From: Tetradesmus obliquus
Taxonomy: Eukaryota; Chlorophyta; Chlorophyceae; Sphaeropleales; Scenedesmaceae
Direction: 5' to 3'
Assembly: GCA_030272155.1 (NCBI GenBank)
Contig: CP126203.1
Coordinates: 372,001-436,000 of the forward strand
DNA: 64,000 nucleotides
Shown piece by piece: positions 1 through 12,124 of this stretch. Below the pieces are notes generated by a model. That model saw nothing but the letters and a program-made list of their open reading frames with translations, was not told where the DNA came from and did not search any database. Positions within the stretch are counted from its first letter, which is position 1. The number at the start of each line of letters is the position of its first letter. The translations under genes were made by a program, and so were the position numbers.

Positions 1-710
1 TCAAAGGGAGCTACCCCCCGCAAATGGTGACCGCTGTTGCTGTTGTTTGCCTCCCGCATGCAGGACCACCTAGCTCACGGGTCACCACAACCCACGTCAG
101 GCTTTCGTGTCTTTATGACTGGCAACCTATTGGCTGCAGCTCAGCATGCAAGTGGCAGCTGCAAGTCATGGTTGCTGCAAGATGTTTTGCTCGAACTGTA
201 TTGGTGCTGTGCCCTCACCTAGTTTGCAGCGGTTTGTGGCTGCAGCATGTGGTGTTGTTTGTACGAAGTTGTCGGTGTAAATATTGTGTTTTACATGCCA
301 TTTGTCTTGTGCTGTGAAAACAATGCAAATGTGGCAAAAACAGCGTAATCTGGCATGATGGCTACACCAGAGGAATATAACGAAATCAGTGGAATATGGC
401 AACGTCAGTGGGAGTAAAACGAAATCGGTAACTAAGTATAAGATATTGTTATCTCGGATTATGGGCGCAAATGGAGTGAATATGCAAAACCAGTAGGATA
501 AGACAATCGGTGTGGGTACCTTTTCTCTCGAGAATCACATGGTATCTTGCTTGCGGCGGGTTGGGCGGCCGCATGCAGTGGCCCTTGCTGCATAAGGGGC
601 TATCAGGGGCAAGCTGCGCTCATGTATCCACTGTCGCCGCCGTTGTTACTGCTGCGCTCCTGCTGCTGCTGCTACTGCTCCTATTGCTGCTTGCTCTTCT
701 CCTGGTGCAG
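1..710. other. 5' flank/intron of the oxidase gene, first exon not identified
   Basis: No exon could be supported here. The stretch ends in a pyrimidine- and CTG-rich tract with the acceptor AG at 709-710. It probably holds intron and perhaps a short signal-peptide exon of the downstream oxidase. Small reading frames here (for example from the ATG at 24) lack family resemblance. The predicted upstream part is short, because the family normally starts only a few dozen residues before the first exon seen. Confidence 0.5.
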
Positions 711-3700
711 GCGGTAATTACCAGTACCTGAGGGAGATGCCTGTCTCAGTCTCCCACATCATGCAGAACACTGGCAGAGACGAGTACCTGCTGATCGAGT
801 GAGTAGCTGCTGAACAAACACAAGTGGTTCAAAGTTTATAGAAACAGCTTTCTGACACACCCAAGATGTCAATGTGCTTGTGTGCCTGCTGTTTGTTGCT
901 GTCATGTATTCAGTGGGTCCAGCTGTAACAGCGAGACCGCTGTGACTTCAGTAGTAAGTAGGCAACGCGTTGCCTACTATTTCTGCTGCGGGGCCACCTG
1001 TACAACACACAGATTGTAACAAAGTTTTCAAAGGCTGCAGCGTGAAACAGGCGATGATGCACATGCTCAGCCAACCAGACTATGCGCACAAGCAGGTGGC
1101 TGGGCTGAAGATATTGCGTGTGATGACCACACTTAACGTCTGTGGCTGCATGCAGCACGCGGTGACATGGTTTACAATGCTGCTGCTGCTGCTGCTGCTG
1201 CTGCAGGTTCCTTGACTTTGACCACCCTCCCACCTGGGACGGCAAGAGCACCAGCTACCTGTACTTCAGGCACAACAGCAGCTACAAGGCAGTGCCAAAC
1301 AAGAGAGACGCTTCTTGCGGTGAGGCAGCTCAATTGTTGCTGCAGACAGCTGGCATAATGAAAGGAGAGGGGAGCTGCAGTGCTTCAATGCAGCATAGCT
1401 GGCTTCTACTTTGTGAAAGCTTTCGTTATGTGATGCCGTGTGCTTTGCACGCATCGGCAGATGTCAGCAGGGTGTCTGACTGTGCAACATGAATGCACAG
1501 ACTTGGACGCGGAGCGTGAACGTTTCCTACTGCTGGCGGCTGCTGCTGCTGCTGCTGCTGTTGCTGCAGGCATGTGGCACCGTATGCCTGACGGCGACTT
1601 CATGGGCTTCTCAGGTGAGGGCAGGGGACAATGGTTACAGTCAAATAACTGATAGATTATGGAGCGATATATGATAGTGTTGCTATCGCCAGCTATTAGA
1701 CAATGTGCTGCAAAGCAATTGCCACACGCTGCGTGTAAATGCACTGCGGTGCAGTTTGCTTTGCTCAGACCTTGCCGCTCGCATAGCACACAGCGGTAAC
1801 ATGTGCTGCCCAGGTGGCGCTGCATTCAGTGATGCTCGGCGGGGCAGCAATAGCTGGCTTCCAAGCGGGTGTCCACACCAGTCGGTTACATGGTGTGAAG
1901 TGACATAACATACCATAACACAACATAACACAGTGTACTGTGACGTCTATTGCTGGCTAGCCAATTGTGCATTTCATCAGGCATGCATGGTGCTCAAACT
2001 GGCATGTCGGTCACCATTAAATTGTGCTGCAGATGCAGCAGATGTCGCTGCCGCTGATGCTGGTGCTGCTGCTGCTGTTTCTGCTGCCATTGCTGTGTCC
2101 CACAGGCTACTTTGGTGCCTCGGGTGTCAACCACGCGTCTGTTTGGGCGACCATGTGGTACCACAGGCATGCAGCAGCTGCCGAGGACTTTGGGGATCTT
2201 GCAATGCCCTACGGTGCGCCTGACAAAGCCGCATGCTGTTTGTTGCGTTGCATTGAATCGGCACATTTCATGTTGGGTCTTGGGTGTTGATCATTCACTT
2301 TACGTTACGTTGCTGATTCAAGCCAACAGTTACGTAATGCACTGTAACGTAATTATATAAATCATTGGTTCAGGTTGCGCACGTGACAGCTTTGGCCTCT
2401 GAAGCATATGCTGATTCACCGGCTTGTGGTTGTGTCTGAAGCTCTGGTCACACACGGTGTTGTGTACCGGTGTCCTCACTGCTGTTGCTGCTGCAAATGC
2501 CGCTACCTGTTGCAGGCCGCTGGTATGGTGGCAATGTATTGATGCCTGACGGCACCTCCTACGTGACTGGTGGTGATCTGGGGCCCGGTAGTCCACGTGC
2601 ACTCGGTAAGCGGATTGCAGTGGTTCCACCTCACAACTGCATCAGTCGCGGTTCTGTTGTGACATCTGATCTCTGTAGACATCAAACTCACAGTTTTGCA
2701 CTGTGAGGCAGCGTGGTCCCAGCAGGTTGCGATGCAAGTAAATTGATATTTTTATTTACCTGAATGATCTTCAACCTTTCAACCCTTTCAAGGTATACAA
2801 CAGGACGTTTTTGAAATCAAGTGGCTTCAGATGTCTGCGTTGTGCTGAGTGCAGCTCAGAGCCCATGCATTTGTCTGCTGCAATCAGATGAGCAAATCAA
2901 ACATCAAGTTCAACTTGCTTGCAGGTGCTGACATTTGGGACCCAGCAACCGAGACGTATGTGGGCCGCTACAACAACATGGGCCAGAACACCCCCTTCCT
3001 GCCACTCAACCAGCCACTCTTTGATGCCAGCACCTCTGGCGGGTATTATCCAGGCCTGTGGATCCTGCCCAGTGGCGCGATGCTGTTTGCCCAGGCCACC
3101 ACAGTGCAGGTGAGCCACCAGTCACAAGTTCGACAGCATCCCCGGCAAATTCTGGCGTGCGTGAATCAAGGAAGATGGCTCGTGAGCCGTAATTCACATC
3201 ACTGGAAGTCGTGACAAACCCCCTACCACGGTGCAGGTGCAGGTGAATGAATGCATGAATGACTCCCGTGCTGCTCCATGGCTCTCGCTTCTTGGTCCTC
3301 AGGCTTGGCGTCCCGGCAACACTTGATTTGCGGTGCAGGTGATCAACCCGCTCACAGGCGAGGCGCTGGCTGCTGCGCCGCCCACCCCCAAGACCATCTA
3401 CTGGGAGTACCCGCTGTCAGGCACACAGGTCAGGCCTGAGCATGTGCTGCTTCTGGTGTCGTGGTGCAGCATACAGATTCTTGAATTGCGCTCCCACAGA
3501 CAGGGCTGCAGAGTGGCAGTGTAGCCCTCACAGCAGACAGCAGGGCAGGACAACACAGCTGGCTATGGCTGCTCCGAGAGCAGCTGAAACAGCCAAGCTG
3601 TGTTGCTGTTATGTGTGCAGGTGCTGCTGCAGCATGAGGCTCTCAATCCCAGCCAGAAGAGCACGTTCTACTTCATGGTGTTTGGCGGCGCCAACGCGGC

Positions 3701-4272
3701 CACGTACTACAAGCCCTGCATAGACTTCAGCCTCAGGGTCCAAGTGGATGTGGACTGCACTGTGTCACCATGCAGCCACAGCATGGGCCAGTGGGAGGAG
3801 GAGACCATGCCAGGTGCGGGGGTGTGTGTGGGCGCCTCAGCAGCTGCGGCGCGTTACAATAAATCGATCACTTCCATGACTCTAGGAAAAGCAACCAAGA
3901 GAAGCCGCTTGGCATGCCAAAATCACCAGGGTAGATGGCATGTTGCAGCAGCAGCGGATGATGCGGCTCACTCATCACCTGCCAAGTGTCAACACAGCAG
4001 GCAGCACCATGTCTGTTGACATGGCTGGAAATGCTGGAGCCGCGAGCAGGTGTCTTCTTGAATCAGCTGCACGGTTTTGTATTGCGCAGCTGTCCTGCAG
4101 TGTAGCATCATCATCAACATCATCATCATCATCATCGGCAACGGCAGCAGCAGCAGCAGCAGCAGCAGCAGCTCCAGCAGCAGCATGGGAAGCGTTAGGG
4201 CAGTTCAGCCGAATCACCATAGCATGATCTGGCAATGAGACCTGGCCCATGCGCGTAACGCTGTGCCGTTGC

Positions 4273-4327
<55 letters not shown>

Positions 4328-7300
4328 ACTGCTTCTGCTGCTGTTGGCTGCAGGCCCGCGCTGCCAGCATGACAGCACTGTGCTGCCCAATGGCAAGGTG
4401 CTGCTGATCAACGGCGTTGAGGAAGGCTTCTCAGGCTTAGGCTACTTCCCGGTGAGTTGCACTTATTGTTACATGAACATGTCCTGTTTTGATGGATATT
4501 GCTGTGTCTGCGGAACAGCGGGGTGCAGCAGGGCTATCCTGACCTGGTTATGCTGCAGAGGCAGCTGCTGGCGTGGACAGTCGAAAGTTTGATGCATGAC
4601 GGCCTGCTCCACTGCCAGGCTTGGCACCAGTGCTCTGTCTGTGACCAAACATAACAAGCGTCCTCTGCTGGTGCGGATGCATTGCTGCATGTCCGTCTAC
4701 AACAGAACACCAACAACGTGCCAATCAACGAGCCGTGGATATACGACCCAGCGGCACCTGCTGGCAAGCGCTACCGTAGGACCGGCGCATACACAGACAT
4801 TCCCCGGTTCTACCACGCTGCCGCTGTTATGACGTCGTATGGTGACGTGCTGCTGGGAGGGTCAACCATTGCTGCTGGCTTCACGTCTTACCACATGGCC
4901 GACTTCAACATCACTACATACAAGCACCAAGACTTCAGGTTGGTTTTCGTGGTTCAAAACAGTTGCAGCCGCGCACACCGGGCAGCAACGCGAGCCGCCT
5001 TTGCAAGCGTCAGCAACAATTCGTCCCGGTGCTTTTGATGCAAGCCCATAACGCGATTGTGTTGTTATTGCAGGATTGAATACTTCGTCCCGCACTACAT
5101 CACCGGCCTGCGCCCAACGCTGGAGTTTGTGCCAACTGTCGTCGAATATGGCACCAGCTTCACCGTCACCCTGGCAGCAAACACGAGCGCGACAAGCATT
5201 GCAACCGTGGCACTGGTTGATGCCGGCACCACCACGCACTCCAGCAACATGGCCACTCGCAACCAGAAGCTGGAGTTCAGTGTGTCCGGTGCTCATGAGC
5301 TCACGGTGACTGCCCCCTTTAACACCTTCATGGCGCCACCCAGTGAGTTGCTCGCTTAGTGTCCGTGGAGCAATCTTGCAATTCGTGGGTCACTGGCTGC
5401 TTGTTATGCAGCCAACACCTTCAAGGCGCCACGCAGTGAGTTGCCAGCTGCATTCAATGCTGCAGGCACATGCATGTGCCACCATGCATGAGGCATGCCC
5501 CCAATGGACTTGCAAGCCAGCCTGTTTAGCGTGTTGACTGCTGTTGAGTTGTGCCTCACCGTCAAGCGGCCGCAGCCGATCTTGATGCGTTGTACGGTGT
5601 TGATAATGACAGGTTAACACAAATACTTACGGCGTTGTGATCAGTGGATGTGGCGGGGTTGTATGTAGTGTAGTTGTTTACCCAGCAAATCCAGCGTCAT
5701 GGCTACATCATGATGTCAGCTGTCCTGTCAGAAGTAATGACTGGTCTTGCGTTGCTGCCTGTAGCTTTCTACTGGTGTTCTGCAGTCGGCTGATTTGCTC
5801 GTGACTCAAGTGTGCGCCTGTGCTGTCCTGTTCCCTGCCGCCTTCTGCCTGCTGTTTTGCTGTCGGCTGCTGCACTCCCGTTACCAAAACCCTTGTGCCT
5901 GCCTGTGCTGTTGATCTCTCCTGCAGCCTTCTACCTGCTGTTTGTGGTTGGCCAGGACGAGAAGTACTCCCAGGTGAGGCAGTGGTGCTGCTGGCAGTGC
6001 AGTAATAGTTTCTTTTTATTTTCCTCAGGCCCTGCTGAATGCTGCTGTGCAAACATTAGAGACATCACTTGTGCGAAGATTGCAGTGCATTGACACACTC
6101 CGCGACGACCAGCCAGGTCTCTCTAGCGCTCGCATGCTGCAGGCACAGACTGAACAGGTACAGTATACAATGTGCAATGCACGGCGCTCCAGCTGAATTC
6201 ATGGTTACTATTAAGAGTGTTATTGAATATGGTTTTCTTGTAATCCAGGGCCACTGGTTCAAGCTGAAAGGCCCCTGGAGCACCACCCCGCTGTCCCTGC
6301 CACACAATGCACAGTTTGTCAGTGCGGCATCCACGCAGGCAGAGACAAAGTTCGGTGAGCAGCAGCACATCCTCGCATATGACGAGGCTGTACACATGTG
6401 CCTGACACATGTGTCCTTGCAATGTCAACTATCCATGGCAACATACGTGCTGCTGTCAGGCGGGGCAGCACAGTGATCTAAGCCAAACATTTTCAGCCCA
6501 TCACGGCGCATACCATATTGCACCCTTGAGTGCCTGAATCTCCACTCACCTGAGCTCTTGTACACTATTTTCAATATTTTTATATTATAATTATATGAAA
6601 TATGTATTTTGCCTGCACTGCAGTGCCCTGGTCTGTCAGCGCGCTGGGATCAGAGGCCAGCCTGACAATGCAGGTGCCCCAGGCTCGCGGCTCAGGCCAA
6701 TACGGCATGGCCCTGCAGGCAGTGGACTCCCAGCCCATCCTGCTAACAGGCCCTGCAGTCACTCTGGACGAGGGTGAGTTTGAACACCTACGTTACTCTG
6801 GTGTAAATTGCAGTGCAACATGAAGTGCAGCATGCATGAAACACTTCCGTTGACCGGCCCTGCGCACACCCTGGATGAGGGTGAGCTGAAATACCAACAT
6901 GACATGACAAGTTTGTGTTACGGAGTACAACATCAAGTGTAACGCTTGATGATTTGACAGCCCGAGAAATTGTTTTATGTTATAAGATTTGACAGCAATT
7001 ATGGACCATATTTGCACTTTTGACAGGGCTGAAAATAAGGTATTTTGAACATTTGACACTCCAAGTAACCCTGTTCTGTCAATTTTACGCTGTAAGACCC
7101 TGGCTTCCAACTCTTCAAGCTTGTTTAACAAAATGCAGCTCAACGAGTTACCAGTGATGCAAGCTTGATGCCCAGGTCCTTGGCCCAGCATTGTTTGCTG
7201 GCAGTTGCCATGGTGCTGCAGCAGCAGCTGCTTTGGTGCCTGCTGCTGCCGCTGCTGCAGGCTGCGCACCACTGCACTGCATGTATACTAGCAGGTGTGC

Positions 7301-9030
7301 TGCAGGCAGCTCTGGTGCGCGCAGCTCCTACGCCCTTTGCACTGCCTGCTGTGCTGCCTGCCTCTCAGCAGCAGATGTGTTTACCAACTTGCAGGCAGCA
7401 GAGTGACATTGGGGCAAGGTTGCCTTGATAGCACCATTACTCAACAGTAGTCACAGGTGCATGATGTTATCGGTCAGTGCTGTGCAGCGTTGATCGATCC
7501 TGCCTTGGGCTCTTGGCGGGCCGGTGTGACCTGGACCGGAACGAGCGCCTCACTCGCCCCGCGAGAGATTTTGTGAGCTTTTCGCGACTGTTTGGCACGT
7601 TTGCTTGTAATATAAAATACAAATTGACAGTGGAAAAAGTTAATTTATATTAAGAATTGACAAAGCCGACCTAAAAAATACAATAATGATTTGACAGTCT
7701 GAAAAATATGAGTTTTGTCAATTCATCATGTGTCACTACGGTACAATCGATTGACACCAGCGCCTGCCAGTAGCCCACATGGCAAGCAGGCCAAGCTCCT
7801 GGTATTGCCGCACACCTCCCTCAGAAACTGTTCTCCTTGATCAACTGTACTTTTGCAGGCGCGCGCATGCACTTATTCAGGTAAACAGGCGACGCCGGCC
7901 TCTGACAACTCTGCTGCTGCTGCTGCTGCTGCTGGTGCTGCTCTGCACGCATGTTTCTGCAGGCACCCGCATGCATCTGTTTGTGTGGGCGCGCACGCCA
8001 GCAGCCGTCAGCCAGGTCAACTTGGAGTTCCTGCTGCTGGATTCAGCGGAGGAGCGGGCTGGGTATAGGTTTGATGACTTCAGCATGACCACGGGCGTTG
8101 TCAACCCCAACTACGAGCAATTCCCATTGGTGAGTGTTTTTCAAACTGTGCATTATGCGTGGCATGGATTCTGTATACTGCTGAACACTCAGAACAGAGC
8201 ACAATGCGGCGACAGCCACACAACTGGTGCTTATACGTCACCCCTGTTATCATGCTGGTGCACACCAGGCTGTACAGTGGCTACACCAGCACTTGCTGAC
8301 TCCCATGCTGCTGCTGCTGCCGCCAGGGTGGGCTGGTGGTCAACGCCACCGGCTCGTACCGCCCCGCACTACGCATCACCGGCATGGCCCCTGGGATGGC
8401 GCTGCACCTGGACGACTTTGAGGTGGGGGGGCATAAGCGGCGGGCACGCAGCATTGAGCTGTGGGCAACACACAATTACAACCATAATGCAAGCTGCACA
8501 TGGACCTCTTCGAATGGGCGCAGCGCATACGTCACACCTATTACGCATAAAGAGCACCCATGGGTGCAGGTGGCCGCCTGTCTTTTCACCCGGCCTCCTG
8601 CTCCGTTGCTTAGTTGTTTGGTGTGTGCATGCTGGTCCTGCAGGTGTCCACGATCACGGCTGCTGCATATGCCTCTTCTCTGGCAGCAGCACGAGCCGGC
8701 ACACACACCACAGGGCAGCTCAGCACCCGCCGCCTGCAGTCAGCAGCCGCGGATTCCGCTTCTGCCGCCCCCAAGCTCCGCAAGATTCTGCAGAAGGCAC
8801 CTCCAAGCAGCCCAGCTGCTGAGCAAATCCGTGAGGCAGCACAACACACCGCGCTGAATGCATATTTGGGCAGCATGTACCTGGCTCCGCTGCCTGCTGC
8901 AGATGAGCAGCTGAAGGCTGAGCTGGAGGAGCGTGAGGTTGCAAATGTGACGCTGTTGGATATGGAGATGCCAGGCATCCCGCGTTACACGGAGTGGGCG
9001 CACCAGCATGTGCATGCCATCAACCCCTAA
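711..9030 (+). CDS. Galactose/glyoxal oxidase-like copper radical oxidase with C-terminal carbohydrate-binding-like region (5' partial)
   Basis: Probable secreted copper radical oxidase that turns primary alcohols or aldehydes of sugars into aldehydes or acids plus peroxide. Seventeen exons agree in phase: 711-798, 1207-1319, 1570-1614, 2106-2213, 2516-2605, 2925-3109, 3339-3428, 3621-3813, 4354-4451, 4706-4938, 5074-5342, 5927-5973, 6249-6354, 6624-6773, 7963-8129, 8327-8422, 8644-9030, giving 820 residues in the window and a TAA stop. Family marks: the DASCG cysteine (codon 1316-1318), GRWY tyrosine (2524-2526), RFYH Tyr-His (4811-4816) and TTTHSSN histidine (5237-5239) match the Cys-Tyr cofactor, second Tyr and two His copper ligands. 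The 5074-5973 exons match the DUF1929 early-set domain (LRP..., YLLFVV). The last exons resemble a jelly-roll CBM ending in LHLDDFEV. Exons 1570-1614 and 2106-2213 are the least certain. TGTAA motifs at 9278 and 9285 may be polyadenylation signals. Confidence 0.88.
1180..1206 (+). repeat. (CTG)n tract forming the 3' end of an intron
   Basis: About nine CTG units run directly into the CAG acceptor of the exon starting at 1207. It acts as the pyrimidine-rich tract of the intron. The same design is seen at several other acceptors in the window. Confidence 0.85.
4278..4353 (+). repeat. CTG microsatellite before an acceptor
   Basis: Twelve CTG units (4278-4313) followed by degenerate CTG/TTG/CTA units lead to the acceptor CAG at 4351-4353, just before the exon coding the LPNGKVLLINGV blade of the oxidase. 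Confidence 0.9.
5409..5443 (+). repeat. Duplicated exon end plus donor site (oxidase gene)
   Basis: The last about 25 bases of the exon ending at 5342 and its donor GTGAGTTG recur about 92 bases downstream inside the intron with two or three differences. The duplicate keeps the GT of the donor. Confidence 0.75.
6848..6888 (+). repeat. Duplicated exon end plus donor site (oxidase gene)
   Basis: The end of exon 6624-6773 (GGCCCTGC...GAGGGTGAG) recurs about 100 bases into the following intron, again with the donor GGGTGAG intact. Divergence is higher than in the 5409 copy. Confidence 0.65.
6945..7765. mobile_element. AT-rich intronic insert with iterated TTGACA motifs and short inverted ends (candidate)
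   Basis: Both flanks of this intron segment are AT-rich and carry repeated TTGACAG/TTTGACA motifs (about 6955, 6993, 7022, 7050, 7624, 7655, 7690, and in reverse near 7077 and 7715). Left TGATGATTTGACAG and right (reverse complement) TGATGAATTGACAA form an imperfect terminal inverted repeat. Similar ACGG..TACAA strings lie just outside both ends and could be a target duplication. No coding sequence is recognised inside. Element identity is inference. Confidence 0.35.
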
Positions 9031-10140
9031 GCCTGCATGATCCATTGGCTACTACTCAAATCAAGGCTTACCTACTTGTATTTGCGTCCTGTCATGTATC
9101 AGAGCAGTGTCCTGGTTTCAATACTACACGTGGGGTGCAGTATGATGATGGGTAACATGATGATGACGTGGGGTGCAGTGTTGGAGTCGATTGCTGAAAA
9201 TGCTCCCTCACAACATGCAGCGGGCACTGTACAGACTTGTCATAGCCTGCGGGTGACAGTAATTGCGGCACAGGAGATGTAAGCTGTAAAGCAGTGTTGG
9301 GTAGATGCAGCCGCCCATAGTTGTGGCGGGCATGCATGCATGTGTATGTAGGCTACTGTCATTCTCAGACACGTGTGCGTGCGCTATGATAAATGCAACG
9401 TTGCGCCCTGTGCATTGCAAAGCGATATTGCACACATGGTGCACTCGATCGATGAGTGTCTCCAGGCACCCTTGTGCATTCTCTTGTGCGGCGACTTCAG
9501 GAGGAGCTTTGGTACTGTTGTCTCGCAACAAGACCAGTTGCCTCAGGTCGTTCACTCTTTGCCCAATGAGCCTGTAGTTGGCTCCCCAAACGGGTGAGGT
9601 TACTTGTGCAATTTGCATAGTGTGCATGTGGTGACATGCTCTCATCGTCCCACGTGATCAGCCACATGCAACAATGATGCACCAAGTTGCTGTATAAGTG
9701 TAGCGCAAATGCCGAGCACCCGCAATCAAGTCGAGATACATGTGCAATGGGTTGCGCATTGTATGCACGCTTGCGTGTAGGTCTTTCCACTACCTGCTAG
9801 ATATATGTGCTATGTACACATGTGGTTACTGGCCAGTAGACAACACCATGGTGGCAATGCGTTGCAGACGCTCGTGTGCCACGCAAGGGTTCATCATAAT
9901 CATGTCACCAATTGATGACATAGCAACGTCGCCAGCGGCCCCGCGCCCCAAATGCATGTTTTGTGTGTTTGTGACAAGTGGGGATTTCTGAGGAGCAGCA
10001 CAAGCCACTCATGCATGAACATGATGTCGGACATCGGCGCGGTGTCACAACCATCGTAAAAGGCAGATCTCCATAAACCTTACTGGATTGGGTGGTTGCC
10101 CAACTAGCATGACATTGTGGATGGTTGAAGCTGAGCACTG

Positions 10141-10160
10141 CGCGGCGTGCACACGCCGCG
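10141..10160. repeat. GC-rich hairpin
   Basis: Arms CGCGGCGTG and CACGCCGCG pair perfectly over 9 bp with a 2-base loop. It lies in intergenic DNA; function unknown. Confidence 0.8.
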
Positions 10161-10420
10161 TGTACATGTAAATCAGCCTAACACGCTACACTGTAACTGA
10201 CGTATACGGTGTACGTACGTCGACGCGTTGCAGCTATTGCTGGGCACCATGCACACTGCACTGATAGCGGCCTGTCTCGAGGAGTTCGATTCAAATGTTT
10301 GCTCCTGATGGCTGCTGCGTTCACGAGCCAGCAAGCTTGCCAGCTCAAACAGGGCTCCTATTACAGTGTAACAGCCGTGTAGCAGCATTTAAAGTATGCT
10401 ATATGCAAACTCTCTGTGAA

Positions 10421-10440
10421 TAGCAGGTAATTACCTGCTA
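10421..10440. repeat. 20-bp perfect palindrome
   Basis: TAGCAGGTAATTACCTGCTA reads identically on both strands with no spacer. Isolated in intergenic DNA. Confidence 0.9.
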
Positions 10441-10800
10441 CCTATCACTGACGCCCGGCAAAGATGTGGTGTGACTCCTTTGGCTGGAGTGCTGGCACGG
10501 CAGTAATGCACTTCAAGTGTGCCTTGGAATCAGATGAGGCAGGAAGCCCAACGTGTGACAAGTGTGTCATGTGACTCAACGACTGAGGAGTCAAGGCTTG
10601 ATTCATTGACTGTGCCAGAATCATCCAAGATGGGGCTGTCATCTTGCTTTGCCTTTGTGGGTTGGACCCAGTGAGATGAGTGACACGCAGATACCGTCGA
10701 CCTCTTATCTCCATAGAGATACGCAGTCTGAACTCCATTCAGGCTGGACTGCTTGAACTCTGACCTGGCTCTGTTGGCCCCGCACTATGGTCAGCGGGGA

Positions 10801-10862
10801 TGCAGAATCTGCAGAGCTGCTGCAGAGTCACTGCAGAATGTGCAGAGCTGCTGCAGAGTCCA
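10801..10862. repeat. 31-bp tandem duplication
   Basis: Two adjacent 31-base units rich in TGCAGA differ at about two or three positions. No coding frame is supported across them. Confidence 0.8.
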
Positions 10863-11806
10863 CTCGCCAGGCCAGTCTGCACGTTCTGTATTCGGGTACT
10901 GCTGCACTGGCAACAACAACACGCGCATTCATTGTATTTGCTTACCAGAGGGTAAAACCATAGTATTTCGTGTCCCGTGACAACACCCAACACAATCGAA
11001 ACTGCCCAGGCGACGTTGGCGACCATAGCGCAACCCTGTTGCTGTACGGTTGCTGGAAGCACACTTTGCCTAGTGAGGTTGTGATGACAACACAATACAT
11101 CTTGGACACCCATTCGCCCCAGCAAGTCCACAAAGCACCTCGCAACTTGTGGTTACAAGCCCTACCAGCCAGCTTGGCGCTGCTGCTGTTGCATGCATGC
11201 AGTGCGCTCTCAGAGCAGGCTGCTGGCCAAGTCCGTCCTGACCAGGTACTGATCTGCAAGATACATACGTCGCAGCAGCACAATGCATTGTTGCATGTGC
11301 GCCATGTCTACGTTACGTCACATGCTACATGGGGCCCCCACCATTTGGAATCGTTGCAGACATCAGGCAATTGCTACCCAAGCTGCAATACTTGATTGAT
11401 GTGATTGATTGATGCTGTACAGCGCGTAGTTGTTCCACGTACACTGCCACACCCTGTTGCCGCTCCATTGGGGCGCGGGGCCGATGGCGTACTTATAATT
11501 TACATCGCATGCAGGTTACACCGGGCGCACCCTCTCATATAAAGTAAGCTATGGCTTGATGGGTAACATGATGATGATGACTGCAACGCCCTGTTCAGAT
11601 GGTACATCACAATCAGGAGGAATGTTGGCAGCATGATGCGCACTCTGTATGTATGCAAGCGCATGTACCTGTAGCAGCTCAACATCAGCACGAACTGAAC
11701 TAAAGCATGGACGCATCCCCACCATGCAGCGTGTATCAACCTTGCCTCACATCTTGACCTTGCGCAGCAACACGTCAATCTGGTGCTAGTATTTGCAGAT
11801 GATATA

Positions 11807-11863
11807 TGTGGCTCATACCATCTGAGATGGCGCCCGGACCCACATGTAACCATCCTCTCTCAA
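11807..11863 (+). repeat. Dispersed repeat, single arm
   Basis: Copy of the family with core GATGG(T/C)GCC(A/C)GGACCCACATGT; here it runs TGTGGCTCATACCATCTGAG through ACCATCCTCTCTC. Related copies lie at 15904-16014, 26602-26655, 34252-34300, 42178-42200 and 44003-44060. Confidence 0.8.
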
Positions 11864-12124
11864 TATCACTTGCAAGTGGCTGGTGACGATCACTTGTATT
11901 GTGGCAGAGCACAGGGCTTGCAGCGCCACAACAGCAGATCCTAATCATCCACGTCCAAGTCAAATCACTAAAAACATCCTCTTGTGTATAATGCAACAGA
12001 CATGTGTAGGAAACCCCGTCCAGTTGAGGCAGCAACTTGAGCCAACGGCACAACGCCTGTGAAGCATTCTCAAGCTGGCTAGCCCTGCTATTCAGCATGC
12101 TGCACATTCTTTATTGAGATCCTT

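Larger units (their letters stand above)
9031..12124. other. Intergenic spacer, no gene recognised
   Basis: About 3.1 kb between the oxidase stop and the converging GH16 gene stop. Reading frames on both strands are short and lack family resemblance. It holds two perfect hairpins (10141-10160, 10421-10440), a 31-base tandem pair (10801-10862) and one copy of the dispersed foldback repeat (11807-11863). Confidence 0.6.

Noticed and set aside
7779-8822. 347-codon uninterrupted plus-strand frame
   Set aside because: It coincides in frame with one oxidase exon (7963-8129) and otherwise reads through introns; splice sites and family motifs fit the multi-exon model better.
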